Shown: piece by piece, positions 24,765 through 36,466 of the stretch
Layout of the letters: the number at the start of each line of letters is the position of its first letter
How positions within the stretch are numbered: the stretch's first letter is position 1
From: Hygrocybe punicea
Lineage: Eukaryota; Basidiomycota; Agaricomycetes; Agaricales; Hygrophoraceae
Length of the DNA: 64,000 nucleotides
Direction of reading: 5' to 3'
NCBI GenBank assembly: GCA_963556145.1
Contig: OY744462.1
Span: 6,758,001 to 6,822,000, forward strand
The notes under the pieces: generated by a model
The model's input: only the letters and a program-made list of their open reading frames with translations
Database searches by the model: none
Told to the model about the DNA's origin: nothing
Made by a program: the position numbers and the translations under genes

Positions 24765-25162
24765 TCTTATCTTCTCCAGTGAGCAGTATTTTGAGAAACC
24801 ACTGGGAACAAATATCTACAAATAGACGTGTATGGTCACATGACTGGAATTGGTCCCGGTCACGCGGTCCGAGCCATTATTTGTTTTCGCACAGTGTAAC
24901 GGTGGTCACGGCATGATATTATTATGAAAATGAGTCCTGCTCATCAGCAGCCGGCCAGCCCCGTTTGAACTTGCGTTGAACATGAACGGTTTAAAAAGTT
25001 GAAGTTGAGGCTTGAAAAGTTGAAGCTTGAAGCTTGAAGCTTGACTCTTATACGCTAACGCTAACCAAACAAATTCCGGTTTATTCCGATAAGCAAAACA
25101 CATTATTTATTTGTCCCGCTTTGATTTCCTCCGTCCAATCCAACCCTCCAATTTTCTGTGCG
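24765..25162. promoter_or_regulatory. Divergent promoter region HSF gene / COX4
   Basis: 398 bp between start codons. It contains a short tandem repeat of the unit GAAGCTT/GAAGTT at about 24998-25045. No heat-shock element was confirmed by eye. Confidence 0.45.
24998..25045 (+). repeat. Short imperfect tandem repeat (GAAGCTT-like units)
   Basis: Five or six 7-10 bp units of GTTGAAG / CTTGAAG / GCTTGAA occur in a row just upstream of COX4. Confidence 0.6.
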
Positions 25163-25907
25163 ATGCAAGCTGTCCAACGCCTGGCGCGCCATAGAGCGCT
25201 GCGACGATCCGTCCGCTGTCTGGCAACGACAGCCAACCCGGTACACGTCACAAGCTACACCTCCACTTCCTCCTCCTCCGTCATCCCGCTCTCCAACGTC
25301 GAGGCCCAATGGGAAAAGATGACCAACGAGGAGCAGCTTTCCGTCCACCATCAGCTCGAAGAGCTCCAGAAGAAGGACTGGAAAGAGTTGTCCATTGATG
25401 AAAAAAAGGCCGGTGGGTGTTCCGCTTCTTTATCTATTTTATAACACGTAGTCGCACGATGCCCTGGTTTCTCATCCGCTGTTATTATTTTATCTATAGC
25501 ATACTACGTGGCGTTTGGACCACATGGTCCCCGAACGCCTTCAAGTCCACCTGGCAGCGGCGTGAAAGTTTTCTTGGCAACCATGGGGTGTGTCGGTGCT
25601 GCTGGTTTACTATGGGAGACAATTAGACATTTCGGTAACGAGTTTCTCCCTTTTTTTTCCTACGTTGTATGCCAAGTTGATGTGCGTTTCACTGGCAGCA
25701 CCTCCTCCACCAAAGACGATCAGCAAAGAGTGGGAAGAAGCCTCCAACGAGCGTGCACGGCAGGAAAAACTCAATCCTATAACTGGTGAGATTACTCTCT
25801 CTGTTGCAACACTACCCTTCTTCGCGTTGAAGATGCTGACACCTCGGTTTGGCTCAGGTATCTCCTCGGAAGGGTACTCTGGCAAGGGTTACGTTACACA
25901 CAAGTAG
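25163..25907 (+). CDS. COX4: Cytochrome c oxidase subunit IV (yeast Cox5 type)
   Basis: Model: join(25163..25412,25500..25634,25699..25785,25858..25907), 173 residues. A basic, Ser/Arg-rich presequence (MQAVQRLARHRALRRS) predicts mitochondrial import. The matrix part contains WKELSIDEKKAAYYVAFGPHG, followed by one transmembrane helix (VFLATMGCVGAAGLLW), then a short intermembrane tail ending GYSGKGYVTHK. It is a nuclear-encoded subunit of complex IV. Convergent with ATP15, another respiratory-chain gene. Confidence 0.95.
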
Positions 25908-26367
25908 AATACAAGCTCGAGTCCCTTCCACATGTCGTAGAATGGATGCGCTGTCGGTGGTGCTCTGCAAATATGAAGGTGTAATTCATTGCACTCTTTT
26001 CATTCTCACCCACCGAGTTGACACTTTACTTTTGAAGTGGGTGCTTCTTTATAAAGTCTCTCACTAAAGTCCTGCCAGAACGTTAGACTCAAACTATATA
26101 TTCTATGAAATTAATGACTGCCTTGATTTCACCGATTGCCAAAGTCCATTGGAAGCTTTTCTTCCTGCTGTTTCTCTGTCCCATTCAAGATGAAGGGCTT
26201 CTGAGCCTGTCTTCAATGAGAAGAAAAGTCAAGACCTTCCACCTCACCTGGATGGTACAACGAACCGTCACTGGTCAGAATTTGGCCTTCCTCAAGTCGG
26301 TCTCGAATTGCATGATCTTTTGAATATTCACGCCTGCAAGAAGTACATGCAAGGCCTGGAAACTGTT
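25908..26367. other. Intergenic region between convergent COX4 and ATP15
   Basis: About 460 bp holding the two 3' UTRs. No coding signal, repeat or RNA gene was recognised. Confidence 0.5.
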
Positions 26368-26721
26368 CTACACCGCTGCACCCTTCGCAGGGGTCTTGTC
26401 CTCCTGGGGATTCAAATGTACCTTTCGAGAGAAAAAGAGTTTCCTTCAACTTCTGCAAAAAACAATAAAAACAATAAAAACTGCGGTGAATCACATACCT
26501 GCTGTCCGCCCTTGCCATCCTCCCAGTTCTGGTACCTCAATGCCGTCAAACCTCGCCTCTCCACCTCCGCTCGCTGGTTCTCGCTGAGCGACTGGCGAAG
26601 CGCACGGGCGCAAATTTGGGTGTATTTATTGTAGCTATACGGAAGTGTCTTCAGAGCTGAGTGGCAAGGATGGAGATTGTGAGATTTACGTGAAGACGCT
26701 GCGCCAGGTAGCGGTGCTCAT
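26368..26721 (-). CDS. ATP15: Mitochondrial F1F0-ATP synthase epsilon subunit
   Basis: Model: complement(join(26368..26421,26499..26634,26690..26721)), 73 residues, a typical length for this tiny subunit. The spliced start is MSTATWRSVFTYNKYTQICA, followed by RALRQSLSENQRAEVERRG and LTALRYQNWEDGKGGQQ, and it ends AKGAAV. It sits in the F1 central stalk. The gene is too short and too intron-split to appear as one open frame. It is divergent from the Rab gene (189 bp apart). Confidence 0.93.
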
Positions 26722-26910
26722 CGTGACGGAGTGTGGTTGGAAATACGTGTGTGAGCCTGTGAGGTTCTCGGACAACCGGCTGTACACTGGCACTTGCCCA
26801 ATTGGGACTACAGCACCTCACTCCGCTTGGAAACCACTGCGGCAAAGAACTGAGCCACCCATTGTCAAGTTGACTTGCCCAGACTACTCAATAATTTGCG
26901 AACGTCTAGC
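26722..26910. promoter_or_regulatory. Divergent promoter region ATP15 / Rab GTPase
   Basis: 189 bp between the divergent start codons; no specific site was recognised. Confidence 0.4.
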
Positions 26911-27893
<983 letters not shown>

Positions 27894-28250
27894 CATAGCC
27901 ATTCGGAGATTACAACTTCCTTTTCACTTCCTAATTTCTATTTCTTATTGCTTGTTCCCCTCGCGTTATCGTCATTTTTTATCAATGGATAATGCATGTG
28001 AGATAATTACATATACATGTAGTGACCATTGTGCTACACTGCGCTACACTGCAATATATAAGTGTTCCGTGTATTTGTATAATTACTTCGAAACCAGAGA
28101 GACCACTCGTGGTCTAGCTTTGTTTTGTTTTTCCAGTCCAGGTGATGCAGGCGCATGATGATGATGATGATGATGAGGATGATGATGATGATGAGGAGGA
28201 TTGGAGAAAAAGGTCCCGACTCCGAGAGTTTGCCAGGTTCGACCACAGCG
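27894..28250. other. Intergenic region with GAT trinucleotide repeat
   Basis: About 357 bp between the convergent Rab and phosphatase genes. It holds a (GAT)n run with GAG interruptions at about 28156-28201; otherwise nothing was recognised. Confidence 0.6.
28156..28201 (+). repeat. (GAT)n microsatellite
   Basis: About 15 consecutive GAT/GAG triplets just downstream of the phosphatase stop codon, outside any convincing gene. Confidence 0.85.
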
Positions 28251-28754
28251 TCACTGAGACGGCGATGCCACCTGCCGGATCATTTCCGCGTACTCGTGAA
28301 GCTGCGAAACGAACCCCGAGTTCGGGTCTGCCACCTTCCGCCGGGACTTGACATACTGTACCGCCTGCGTTGGAGTCAGCCCGTACTGCGCAATCAGAAA
28401 CGCAGAGACCACGCTGGAGCTTCGGCTGATGCCCTGAACGCAGTGTACGAGCACGCGAGCGGTGGGATTGCGCAGCGCGTCGCGCAGGAACGCGGTGCTC
28501 GTGGGCAGGTGTGCTACCAGCTCGGCGAAGGGGAAGTCGTCAAGAGGGATCTGGGCGTGGTGGAGCGCCAGCTCTTTAGGAAGAGCGACGAAGCCCGGCA
28601 TAACGGAGAGGACGTGCGTTATGCCGAGCGAGGAGAGGACGGCAGCGTTCTCGGCGACGGAGAGATCGGATATGTACAGTCTTGGGATGATTTCGGTGGG
28701 GAGGGGTGGAGGTTGGACGAATCGTCTGGGAGCCGGCCATGAGTTTGAATGCAT
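28251..28754 (-). CDS. Dual-specificity protein phosphatase
   Basis: Single-exon model of 167 residues, starting at the ATG at 28754; the longer frame upstream begins with GTG. Family features in order: IIPRLYISDLSVAEN, LGITHVLSVMP, and the catalytic HCVQGISRSSSVV loop fitting HCX5R(S/T). A following helix contains PTQAVQYVKSRR. The size suggests a small atypical DSP acting alone, without targeting domains. Substrate cannot be told. Nothing in the frame is broken. Confidence 0.88.
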   Translation of the reverse strand: MHSNSWPAPRRFVQPPPLPTEIIPRLYISDLSVAENAAVLSSLGITHVLSVMPGFVALPKELALHHAQIPLDDFPFAELVAHLPTSTAFLRDALRNPTARVLVHCVQGISRSSSVVSAFLIAQYGLTPTQAVQYVKSRRKVADPNSGFVSQLHEYAEMIRQVASPSQ

Positions 28755-29515
28755 AGTAGTTGTAGGTGGTGGTGGTGGTGGCAACGGCGAGTGCTGTGGG
28801 GGAGGGGTCACGGTGAGCCTGAGCGGGCAGGCCACGCTAGGAAGGACGAACCATGGAAATGAGAACGGTCATAGACGACAGTTAAATAAGAAGAATGGAG
28901 GGAGAAATAAAATAAGCTGAATCCGGTGTGCACAGCACGAAACCGAGCAAAGTTTCATGGGCTGTGGTCAAGGAAAACGAGTAAGCATGACTCCTCGGGC
29001 TGAACTCTAGATTGCTGGGACCTTTATAATAATAATACTGGCTATGGCTGCTGCAGTCATCCCCCCGTGTCCGTGTCCGTGTCCGTGTACAGGTGTGCCT
29101 TCGGGATTAGCGGATGAGCGGGTTAGACTGCGACTGCCACTGGTGGAGCCTGAGAGCATCGCCACAACCGGTGATTGACAAGTGAAATCAATGATCAACA
29201 TCATGATGCGGCGGCGGCGTCTCGACCACGCAGTCGCCGACATTCCCTTGGCACGCAGGGGTTTTCACAAGCATGTACACGGTGTATCAGTTTACATTTC
29301 CTTGCAACGGACGTAACACAGCACACGAATAATGAAGGGTGGAGGATATCAAGAAAGAACCACCCCACAGGGGATGCTGGATCAAAAAAAAAATCTCGTC
29401 ATCAGACATGTTTTGTCATGGCAGCAAGCACCAAAAGGTAATCTAAATGAGATCGCTGTGTGCATCATAATCCATATCAGATATCAAATACACAAAAGGT
29501 TAGCCACGCCACGAC
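28755..29515. other. Intergenic region upstream of the phosphatase and downstream of eIF4A
   Basis: About 760 bp. It contains a short CCGTGT tandem repeat (about 29066-29090). No supported gene; open frames here are short and lack family features. Confidence 0.5.
29066..29090 (+). repeat. CCGTGT hexanucleotide tandem repeat
   Basis: Four near-perfect copies of CCGTGT in intergenic DNA. Confidence 0.75.
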
Positions 29516-30978
29516 TCACGCGACATTGAGAGGCATTTCATCGATCTGCGTGTTGTAGAATTCTGAAACACAATCCCTGATCAGGGCGCACACCGGGAAG
29601 AATTAAGAATGCCTTACGTTCGATGTCTCTCAGCATCCTGACATCTTCGGTGGTGACAAAATTGATCGCAACACCCTTCCGTCCAAACCGGCCACCACGG
29701 CCAATACGATGAATATAGTTTTCTCGATTCGTAGGCAGGTCGTAGTTGATGACCAACGAAACTTGCTGCACGTCAATCCCGCGCGCGAGGAGATCCGTCG
29801 TGATAAGAACACGAGATGATCCTGAACGGAACTCCTTCATAAGCACCTCACGCTGTTTCTGCTCCATATCCCCATGCTGTTAAAAAAAAAAACCCTCCGT
29901 CAGAGGTCCGCGTCGATAAGCTATCCCGCGCTCACCATGGCAGAGACAGTAAACTCGCGAGAGTGCATTTTCTCCGTCAGCCAGTCCACCTTCCGCCTTG
30001 TGTTGCAAAAGATCACAGCTTGTGTGATGGTGACAGTCTCGTATAAGTCGCAGAGTGTATCCAACTTCCACTCCTCCTTCTCCACGGCAATGTAAAACTG
30101 CTTGATACCCTCCAACGTTAATTCATCTCTCTTGACCAAAATCTTGACCGGGTCACGCATGAACTTTTTCGTCACCTCCAACACATCAGAGGGCATAGTG
30201 GCGGAGAGCAGCACCACTTGCGTGTCCTGTGGAAGTAGTTGAAACACTTCGTAAATTTGGTCCTTGAATCCTCGTGACAACATCTCGTCAGCCTCATCGA
30301 GACAGAAAATCTTGACGTGATCCGTCCTGAACGCCCGGCGGTTGATCATATCGAACACCCGGCCGGGGGTGCCGACGACAACCTGGACGCCCTCCTGGAG
30401 CTTCGCCATGTCCTCGCGCACGTTTGTGCCCCCGACGCAGGCATGGCACTCAATGTTCATGTAGTCGCCCAGCGCGATGACCACCTTCTGAATCTGCTGT
30501 GCGAGCTCGCGTGTCGGGGCCAGGATAAGTGCCTGGGTGCCCTTGACGGAAATGTCCAGCTGTTGCAGAATCGAGATGGAGAAAGTTGCCGTCTTGCCGG
30601 TTCCAGACTGGGCTTGAGCGATGACATCGTGGCCCTTCACGACTGGGACGATGGCTCGTTGTTGGATAGCGGAAGGCCGCTCGAAACTTGTCCCCGGATA
30701 AGCGGCGAGCACAGCGCAAACCGCAGCACTCACCCATAGGCGTATACGCCACGCAGGAGCTCCGGTTTCAAGTCCATGTTATCGAAGCTGCAGAAGTCAT
30801 ATCAGACATTAGCCCGAGTAACACGGCGATGCTGGAACACTTACTTGTCCACGATCTCGTTCCAGTTGGACTCGATCTCAGTGTCCGGGACATCCTGAAG
30901 TGTTTCCTCTCTGTTCTCCGTAAAATAATTTGAGATTGCCTATGAGGACAGGTTTCAACAGTACACCCACGTTGACAT
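29516..30978 (-). CDS. TIF1: Translation initiation factor eIF4A (DEAD-box RNA helicase)
   Basis: Model: complement(join(29516..29562,29618..29876,29936..30686,30734..30787,30845..30910,30971..30978)), 394 residues, the usual eIF4A length. Motifs in order: Q-motif region [13 protein letters not shown], motif I AQSGTGKT, Ia [28 protein letters not shown] ending [10 protein letters not shown], and [15 protein letters not shown]. The C-terminus reads [14 protein letters not shown]. It unwinds 5' UTRs in the eIF4F complex. The first coding exon is only 8 nt (ATGTCAAC), joined to give [12 protein letters not shown]. All phases close. Confidence 0.97.
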
Positions 30979-32173
30979 GTGTAAGTTCTATAACTGATAT
31001 CCAAGAGTCGACTACCGGTGTCGACTAAACTTGGAAAAATCGGTGGTTTTTGCAAAGGAGAATATTTCTTGCGGTTGCTCGCCGTTGATCGGAAATATAA
31101 ATTTTCGTTTTCACACGGAAATTACCGTTTATTATGTAAGACTCCTAACCCGCTCCCTTGGTCAAGTGCAGGCGACAGTTCATAATTGCTATAAAACGGT
31201 GTTCAGCATAATCAGGAACAATTGGCAACAATTTCAGCGACCACTGGCTGAATCTAGGACTTCCAATACGCACAGCTAATGCCAACATCGCCGGGGAATG
31301 GTGACAAATGATGCCTTGCTGGCCCACACAACCGAGTTAATGAATAAACAGCCTTGGGAAGGCTGCCCATATCCTGGGACGGATCTGGAAACTCTCGTTC
31401 CTTGGACGACATTCTTGGCTGACTTAGACAGCAAAATAAAAGAAGCAATACACCTCAGTGGGGACGCAATTGGCCATCGGAGCACTATCCTTAAAACCTT
31501 CCAGGGTACGGAGTGAAGAAGGCCTACGCACACACGCACACTGCGAGCCCACAATGCTGTCGAAGGTCTCCTGAAGAGACTCGGAATCGATGGAGAGTTC
31601 TATATTCCAGGCGGTGGCTTAGCCGTCGTCGACTCTCCAGACTCGAGTAGAATGCAACCACACCCTGTACGCGATCGCCAGTCCAAAGTATAACTACAGT
31701 TTACAAACAGGTGGAATACAAGACGTGGTGGGCAGCCGATCTTCTGAACCTCCCAGCTCCCTTTTCAAGATCTGCACGATCCATCCAAGAAAAGCAATCC
31801 ATTGAAGCCTTTGAGCGGGTGTACGGATACATGTTATTCAACGGGAACTGATATGGCATCCTCCAACCGGAAGCGGGCCTGGGCTTTCCGTCGGATGGAA
31901 CTTAGTCATCGAAAAACCCTTGAATACTTTGGCCCTGTTGAATTGGACCATCCTGCAAGCTCACTCTGGATGCTCGAACTCTTCGTAGGAATGGTGCTTG
32001 CACAAGATTGCTTTCTAAAAACACGAGGAACGAGGGTAAATTAGAATTAAGTCTATGTACGAATTGGGCGAGTTAAGGTCCAAGGCTCTCAGCCTCGCAC
32101 CTTCACTCGTCGCTATCTAAGATATCTGTCTGCTCCTCTCAGAGTGGCCATCTTTTCTTTCTTTTCCTGCAAA
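30979..32173. other. Start of repeat-rich island; STE3 relic and no intact gene
   Basis: About 1.2 kb without a supported gene. Around 31264-31375 lies a decayed STE3-like fragment (listed separately). Short open frames at 31560-32045 have no recognisable family. Confidence 0.55.
31264..31375 (-). pseudogene. Decayed STE3 pheromone-receptor fragment
   Basis: About 110 bp align, with several small gaps, to the region of the intact receptor at about 44872-45030. It shares the run GGCCCACACAACCGAGTT, CGGGGAATGGTG and ACAAATG. On the minus strand the reading GCLFINSVVWA echoes GCLNFFINSVVWA of the intact receptor. The similarity continues through the position of the receptor's first intron, so this looks like a genomic duplicate rather than a processed copy. 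Surrounding sequence is not homologous. Confidence 0.7.
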
Positions 32174-33560
32174 ATGAATAGAATCCAGTTTGACCCCGCA
32201 CTCCTCCAATGCCCCGACTTCGCATCCGAGACGTATGCACTGGTCCGTGCCCCCTTCGTCAATGCCAATACCACAGACAAACAAGCCGCCCTACTTCTGG
32301 TCAACGTCTGGAGGGCCGGCAACAACCTGGAAAAGCAACAATGGCAGGATCAGCACCAGAACGACATTGCAGCACAAGCAAACGAGATACTACGCGAACA
32401 GGAAGCCGCCGAACAGCGAGCATTACTGCTCGCTCAAGAACAGGAGGCCCTCCGTAAGGACACGATGAAGAAGAATAAGACGAAATACATCCCAATACCC
32501 GATCGACCAATGCCCACCATCGCGCCGGTCTTCGCCTCCAACTATGCCACCAAAATGATGGAAAAAGGCCAATATATTGAATTATGGTACTACACCAACG
32601 ACGGCCTAGATGACGCCATGAAAACTAGCACGACAGTAGATGACGATGCTATGGCAATTTCCCGAAACCCCGATGGATCCACTTCTTGGGTCACCGCGGC
32701 AGCCGCCCGTCACTCCAAAAAAGCCGTCGACGACAAAGACATACCATGGGAGGACTTCTGTCAAGCTGTACCCAGAATGATACTAGCCATGGAAGCAGCA
32801 GAATGGCCTGCTGAGTGCGTCGTCATGCTCGCCACCTTCTGGGGCAACTTGCAGGTCCATGAATTCAGGTCCTCCCGTGACACATTAGACCAGAAGGCAC
32901 TCCTGCTTTACCAAGCCAGACAACGCCGACTATGGCACCTCGCCATACCCTCGCCACGAGGTGCATACAACATTGCCGTCATTAACGAAGACATCATGCG
33001 CAAAACCAGGGAAGAAGTTTATTGGGAAGATCGCAGAACCAGAGACAATGAGAGGGACTTCTGCGTAAGTCTCCCTCCCATACCTGTTTCCCATTCATCA
33101 GCTAATCAAGATTCTCTGCTCTATTCCACGAACATCGCCCATTACCCGCCACTCGCACCCCCATATTGCATGCGCCCGCGTTATGCCATCTGTGCCCCCG
33201 TTTGCACGCATGCTCCTGTTTTGCACCACGCATGCTCCTACTTTGCACCATGCATGCTTCTACTTTGCACCACGCATGCTCCTACTTTGCACCACGCTTG
33301 CTTCTGTTTTGCACCATGCATGCTCCCCGTCTTAACCCCCCCTTTGACAACAGGCTGACCAACGAATTGGCTTAACACAAAGGACAGGTCCCAGCACCCC
33401 TTCCCACCGTAATCGAGACTACAAATGGCCTGATGGCGCCTGGCGACGATCCGCCTCACCAGTCCATCACCGTCTGACAACAGACGAAGACTACTCGGAA
33501 GAGAGCCCACCGCCTAATGATTGGGAGTCCACTTCGCTCGACGCGTCGCTGGGCTCCTAA
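32174..33560 (+). CDS. Unrecognised two-exon ORF of probable dispersed agaricomycete family
   Basis: Model: join(32174..33064,33354..33560), 365 residues. I do not recognise a domain. The N-terminus MNRIQFDPALLQCPDF is followed by an Ala/Glu/Gln-rich coiled-coil-like helix (about residues 50-95), a central WVTAAAARHSKKAVDDKDI segment, and a charged, Trp-containing tail. My recollection, not verified, is that similar proteins are multi-copy and repeat-associated in agaricomycete genomes. The acceptor at 33353 was chosen because it alone joins exon 2 in phase. The intron holds a minisatellite. It lies beside a retrotransposon insertion. Confidence 0.55.
33195..33340 (+). repeat. Minisatellite of about 24-bp units (TTTGCACCACGCATGCTCCT-type)
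   Basis: About six imperfect units of 23-25 bp, each with TTTTGCACCA/CTTTGCACCA and GCATGCT, lie inside the intron of the 32174-33560 ORF. Confidence 0.85.
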
Positions 33561-33799
33561 AATATGGGAATCGCAGCTCATCGGACTCCTCGTTTAAGTC
33601 TGGACCTTGGTTTCGGGTTTGAAAAAACCTCTGCGTGTTTTTTCCCCCAAAAAGAAGATTGCTATTCTGTAATCACAACTCTCTCCATATACCCTCAAAA
33701 TTGACCAAAACTATAGCCTGCACGAACATAGATGACTGGTTCCACGTCTCTCCCACCATCAATACCCCTCCTCCAAGTTGCTTCTGTTCCTTCATAAAG

Positions 33800-34275
33800 T
33801 CAGCTTTAGTTGCCATTGTAACTGCTAGAAAATTTGCCGTCGCATTTTGTCAGGGGACATACCGGTGCCTGCATCTAGATTTCCGACTTTTTGCAAATTT
33901 GAACACAGGTACAACTCGTTATCATGGATGGGGTTGCGTAGTCAACGCCAATCTGCATCATCAAAAAGCCTTTCAGAAAGCCCCTTTACCAGTCATTTGC
34001 AAGGTCGTGGACATTACCCAAAATGAACAAGCAATCGACTCGCTCCAAACCGAAGTTTCCGTATATGCTGCCTTCCGTGGTCTTCAAGGCAAAGTGATCC
34101 CCAGGCTGTATGGCTATTCCGAGATTTGGGGAATTTTACGCCTCTTCGCACTTGAAATGGTGGGTAATCCCTTGCCGGACACAGGAGTTCTGGCACTGGC
34201 ACTTATCGAGAAGATGAAGATTCCGCTCCGTTGCATCCATGCTGTTGTTTTTTTGTGCATGGCGACATTTCTCGT
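33800..34275 (+). pseudogene. Kinase-like gene, 5' part, cut by retrotransposon
   Basis: Coding exons end near 33864 and resume at 33909. They encode a kinase-like lobe (GHTGTTRYHGWG, PLPVICKVVDIT, QGKVIPRLYGYSEIWGILRL), continuing to a catalytic-loop HGDIS. The 5' boundary is not resolved. At 34275 the frame is interrupted by the LTR element. The 3' part resumes at 42673 after the element, where the catalytic loop continues with RDNFCL. This is a gene of the HGD-type kinase-like families common in agaricomycetes. Exact family is not known. Confidence 0.7.
34272..34275. repeat. Target-site duplication TCGT, left copy
   Basis: Directly precedes TGTAGAGG of the 5' LTR and matches TCGT at 42673-42676 directly after the 3' LTR. 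Confidence 0.85.
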
Positions 34276-35070
34276 TGTAGAGGGTCCTCGACCCTCTGAG
34301 GCCGTAACATCGATATCTAGCGAATCCGCTCGAACCCGACGTCTCTAGCAATCTACGTTCGAACCCGACGCAACCCGACGCAACCCGATGCATACCGACT
34401 AGCACGGCCGCTCACGTACCTGGACGGTCTATCTCCTAAACTCACGGAACTTCAAATATCGAAGATAGATCTCATCGGACTGGGATCCCGACATCGGACT
34501 TGCCTTATTCACGCCTAGCGTCTCCCTTATGGGGATATAGTAAAGTATATTGCATCTTTTACGGTTTTTCATATCTTCCACCCATTTTCCCTGTCATCGT
34601 CGCCTCGCAACGCTCTTCCTACTTCCCCATTTTTATTCTCCTTTGTCTCCTCTCATCGGCCGAGGACTCTCGTCCGAATCTAGGTACACAAATTTGTAGT
34701 ATAAAAACGGTGCCCAAGCGCCGTCTCAGAATAAGAAACCAGTTCCCCCATTTCCTCTCTCTGAGAATTAAGTCTCTCAGTAAATTCCATCGCACACATC
34801 GCTCGTCGGATTCCTCGACGCCCTCCCCGTCGTTCTACCGCCTTTATCTCTACGTTACTCGTCACCCGACACCCGACCCGCCGTACCCGACATCGTCGGC
34901 TTCGTCGGCTTCGATCGGTCTCGATAGATTTCAGTAGTTTACTCGGCGGCTTCTTACTCCTTATATCCTATTATCTTACTGAAGCTTGTTAGACTATTCC
35001 TAGTCACTTCTACGCTGACCCCACAGGCTTAGGATTATTATTCCTCAGCCACCCCGACCTCGCCTTTACA
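34276..35070 (+). repeat. 5' LTR of the Ty3/gypsy element
   Basis: 795 bp, TG...CA ends. Internal promoter-like TATAAAAA at 34700-34707, and a run of CAACCCGACG-type short repeats near 34357-34393. The last 27 or so codons (about 34990 onward) are open in the same frame as the gag-pro ORF, so the frame crosses the LTR edge. Confidence 0.93.
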
Positions 35071-36465
35071 TCTGAGCCGACCACCGCGGGACAGGGTTTC
35101 ACCAATTTCAACTGCCTCTTTTGCGACGACCCGTTCCATCGTATACGCGATTGTCCTATTTGCGAGCAGTACACTCGAGACGGGATATGCCGCAAGAACG
35201 AGCACGGCCGCATCGTGTTGCCTAACGGAATGTATCTTCCAAAGGCTATCATCGGCAAAAATATGAGGGAACGCTTCGACGCGTGGCACGCACAGAACCC
35301 CGGCAACCGCGCTCCCCCTGCCCGCAACCCCACAGAACCGTTCCAACGCGACCCGCCGCCTCACGTCAAAGCTAACTTCGTCTCCGCCGTCGAAGTACCC
35401 ACCTACGAACCAGAGGTCACCACCGAGTACGCCGACATCTTTCAGTCCACGACGTCCGACATCGACGACGACAACGAACAAATTAAGGTTCTGGAAGCCG
35501 AAGTGCAGCGGCTTCGTAAACGGGTTAGATTCGACGGTGTAGAGATCCCATCAAAGGCGAAAGGCAAGTCTAGAGAAACGTTTCCCAATCTGCCCACCAC
35601 TTCCACGTCTGTCCCCGCCGCGAAACCCGCCGAGAAAACGACCAGACCTATCAACGAGCAGCCGATCACCATAGTCCCCCCTTCAAACACGCGGCCGACC
35701 GAGCCGACCGCCCTTGTACCGCGCACTCCCCAGAACCTTCCCGCATCGCACCCCCAATACCGCTACCAAGCCCCCATCGAAGATCCCGGTATCGCCAAGT
35801 CCGTCATCGACCGCGCGCTCGATTCTCAAGTCTGCATTTCGCAGCGAGAACTTTTAGCCATGTCGTCCGACGCCCGCCGTCACATGAAGGACCTCACTAC
35901 GTCGAAAAAGGTCACCGCCGAGAGTAACAACGTCGAGGTCTTCCACTTTCACGCACCCGAAATCCCCACTCGCGCCTGTCAACACTGTCAGGAAAACGTC
36001 CCGCTCGTCGTCGGCCGCGACTCAGTCCCTCTCCGTGCGGTCTACCCGCTCATCAACGGCAAATTCGTATTCGAGTGCGTCCTCGACAACGGTTCCATGA
36101 TCATCGGCATGCGGCGCGATATTTGGGAGAAACTCGGTTACGGCCTCCAAAATATGAAGATGCGGATGCAGTCGGCAAATAAAAGCGACAACGACACCCT
36201 CGGCCGGATCGCCAACCTAAAATTCACCTTCGGCGACGTCGATCTTTTCCTCCAAGTCCAAGTCGTCGACGACGCCCCCTACGAGATCCTCATCGGCCGC
36301 CCGTTCTTCACGCTTTCCGAGGCTCTTACGAAGGATTATAAAAACGGAGAACAACAGGTCACGATCACGGATCCAAACACCGGCGCCGTCGTCACCTTGC
36401 CCACCATCGAGCACAACCAAAAGAACCGACGAGAGCGGTCCGACACCGGAAAGCCGGATTTTTAG
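34990..36465 (+). CDS. Retrotransposon zinc-knuckle and retropepsin frame (gag-pro, capsid part missing)
   Basis: Open in one frame from about 34990, within the 5' LTR, to the TAG at 36463-36465. No ATG fixes the start. It opens with a CX2CX4HX4C knuckle (CLFCDDPFHRIRDC), then a basic and Pro/Ala-rich stretch. The protease segment contains FECVLDNGSMIIGMR, a retropepsin active-site position with DNG in place of the usual D-S/T-G, and ILIGRPFF near its end. An upstream capsid region is absent. The pol frame follows in -1 phase. It is an element protein that packages and matures the particle in intact relatives. Confidence 0.8.
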
Positions 36466-36466
36466 A

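Noticed and set aside
28755..28835. N-terminal extension of the dual-specificity phosphatase
   Set aside because: The longer frame begins with GTG and is a Pro/Thr run; no spliceable upstream exon was found.
34500..34937. 145-residue frame present in both LTRs
   Set aside because: Low-complexity Ser/Pro/Tyr/Phe sequence with no domain; most likely non-coding LTR sequence.
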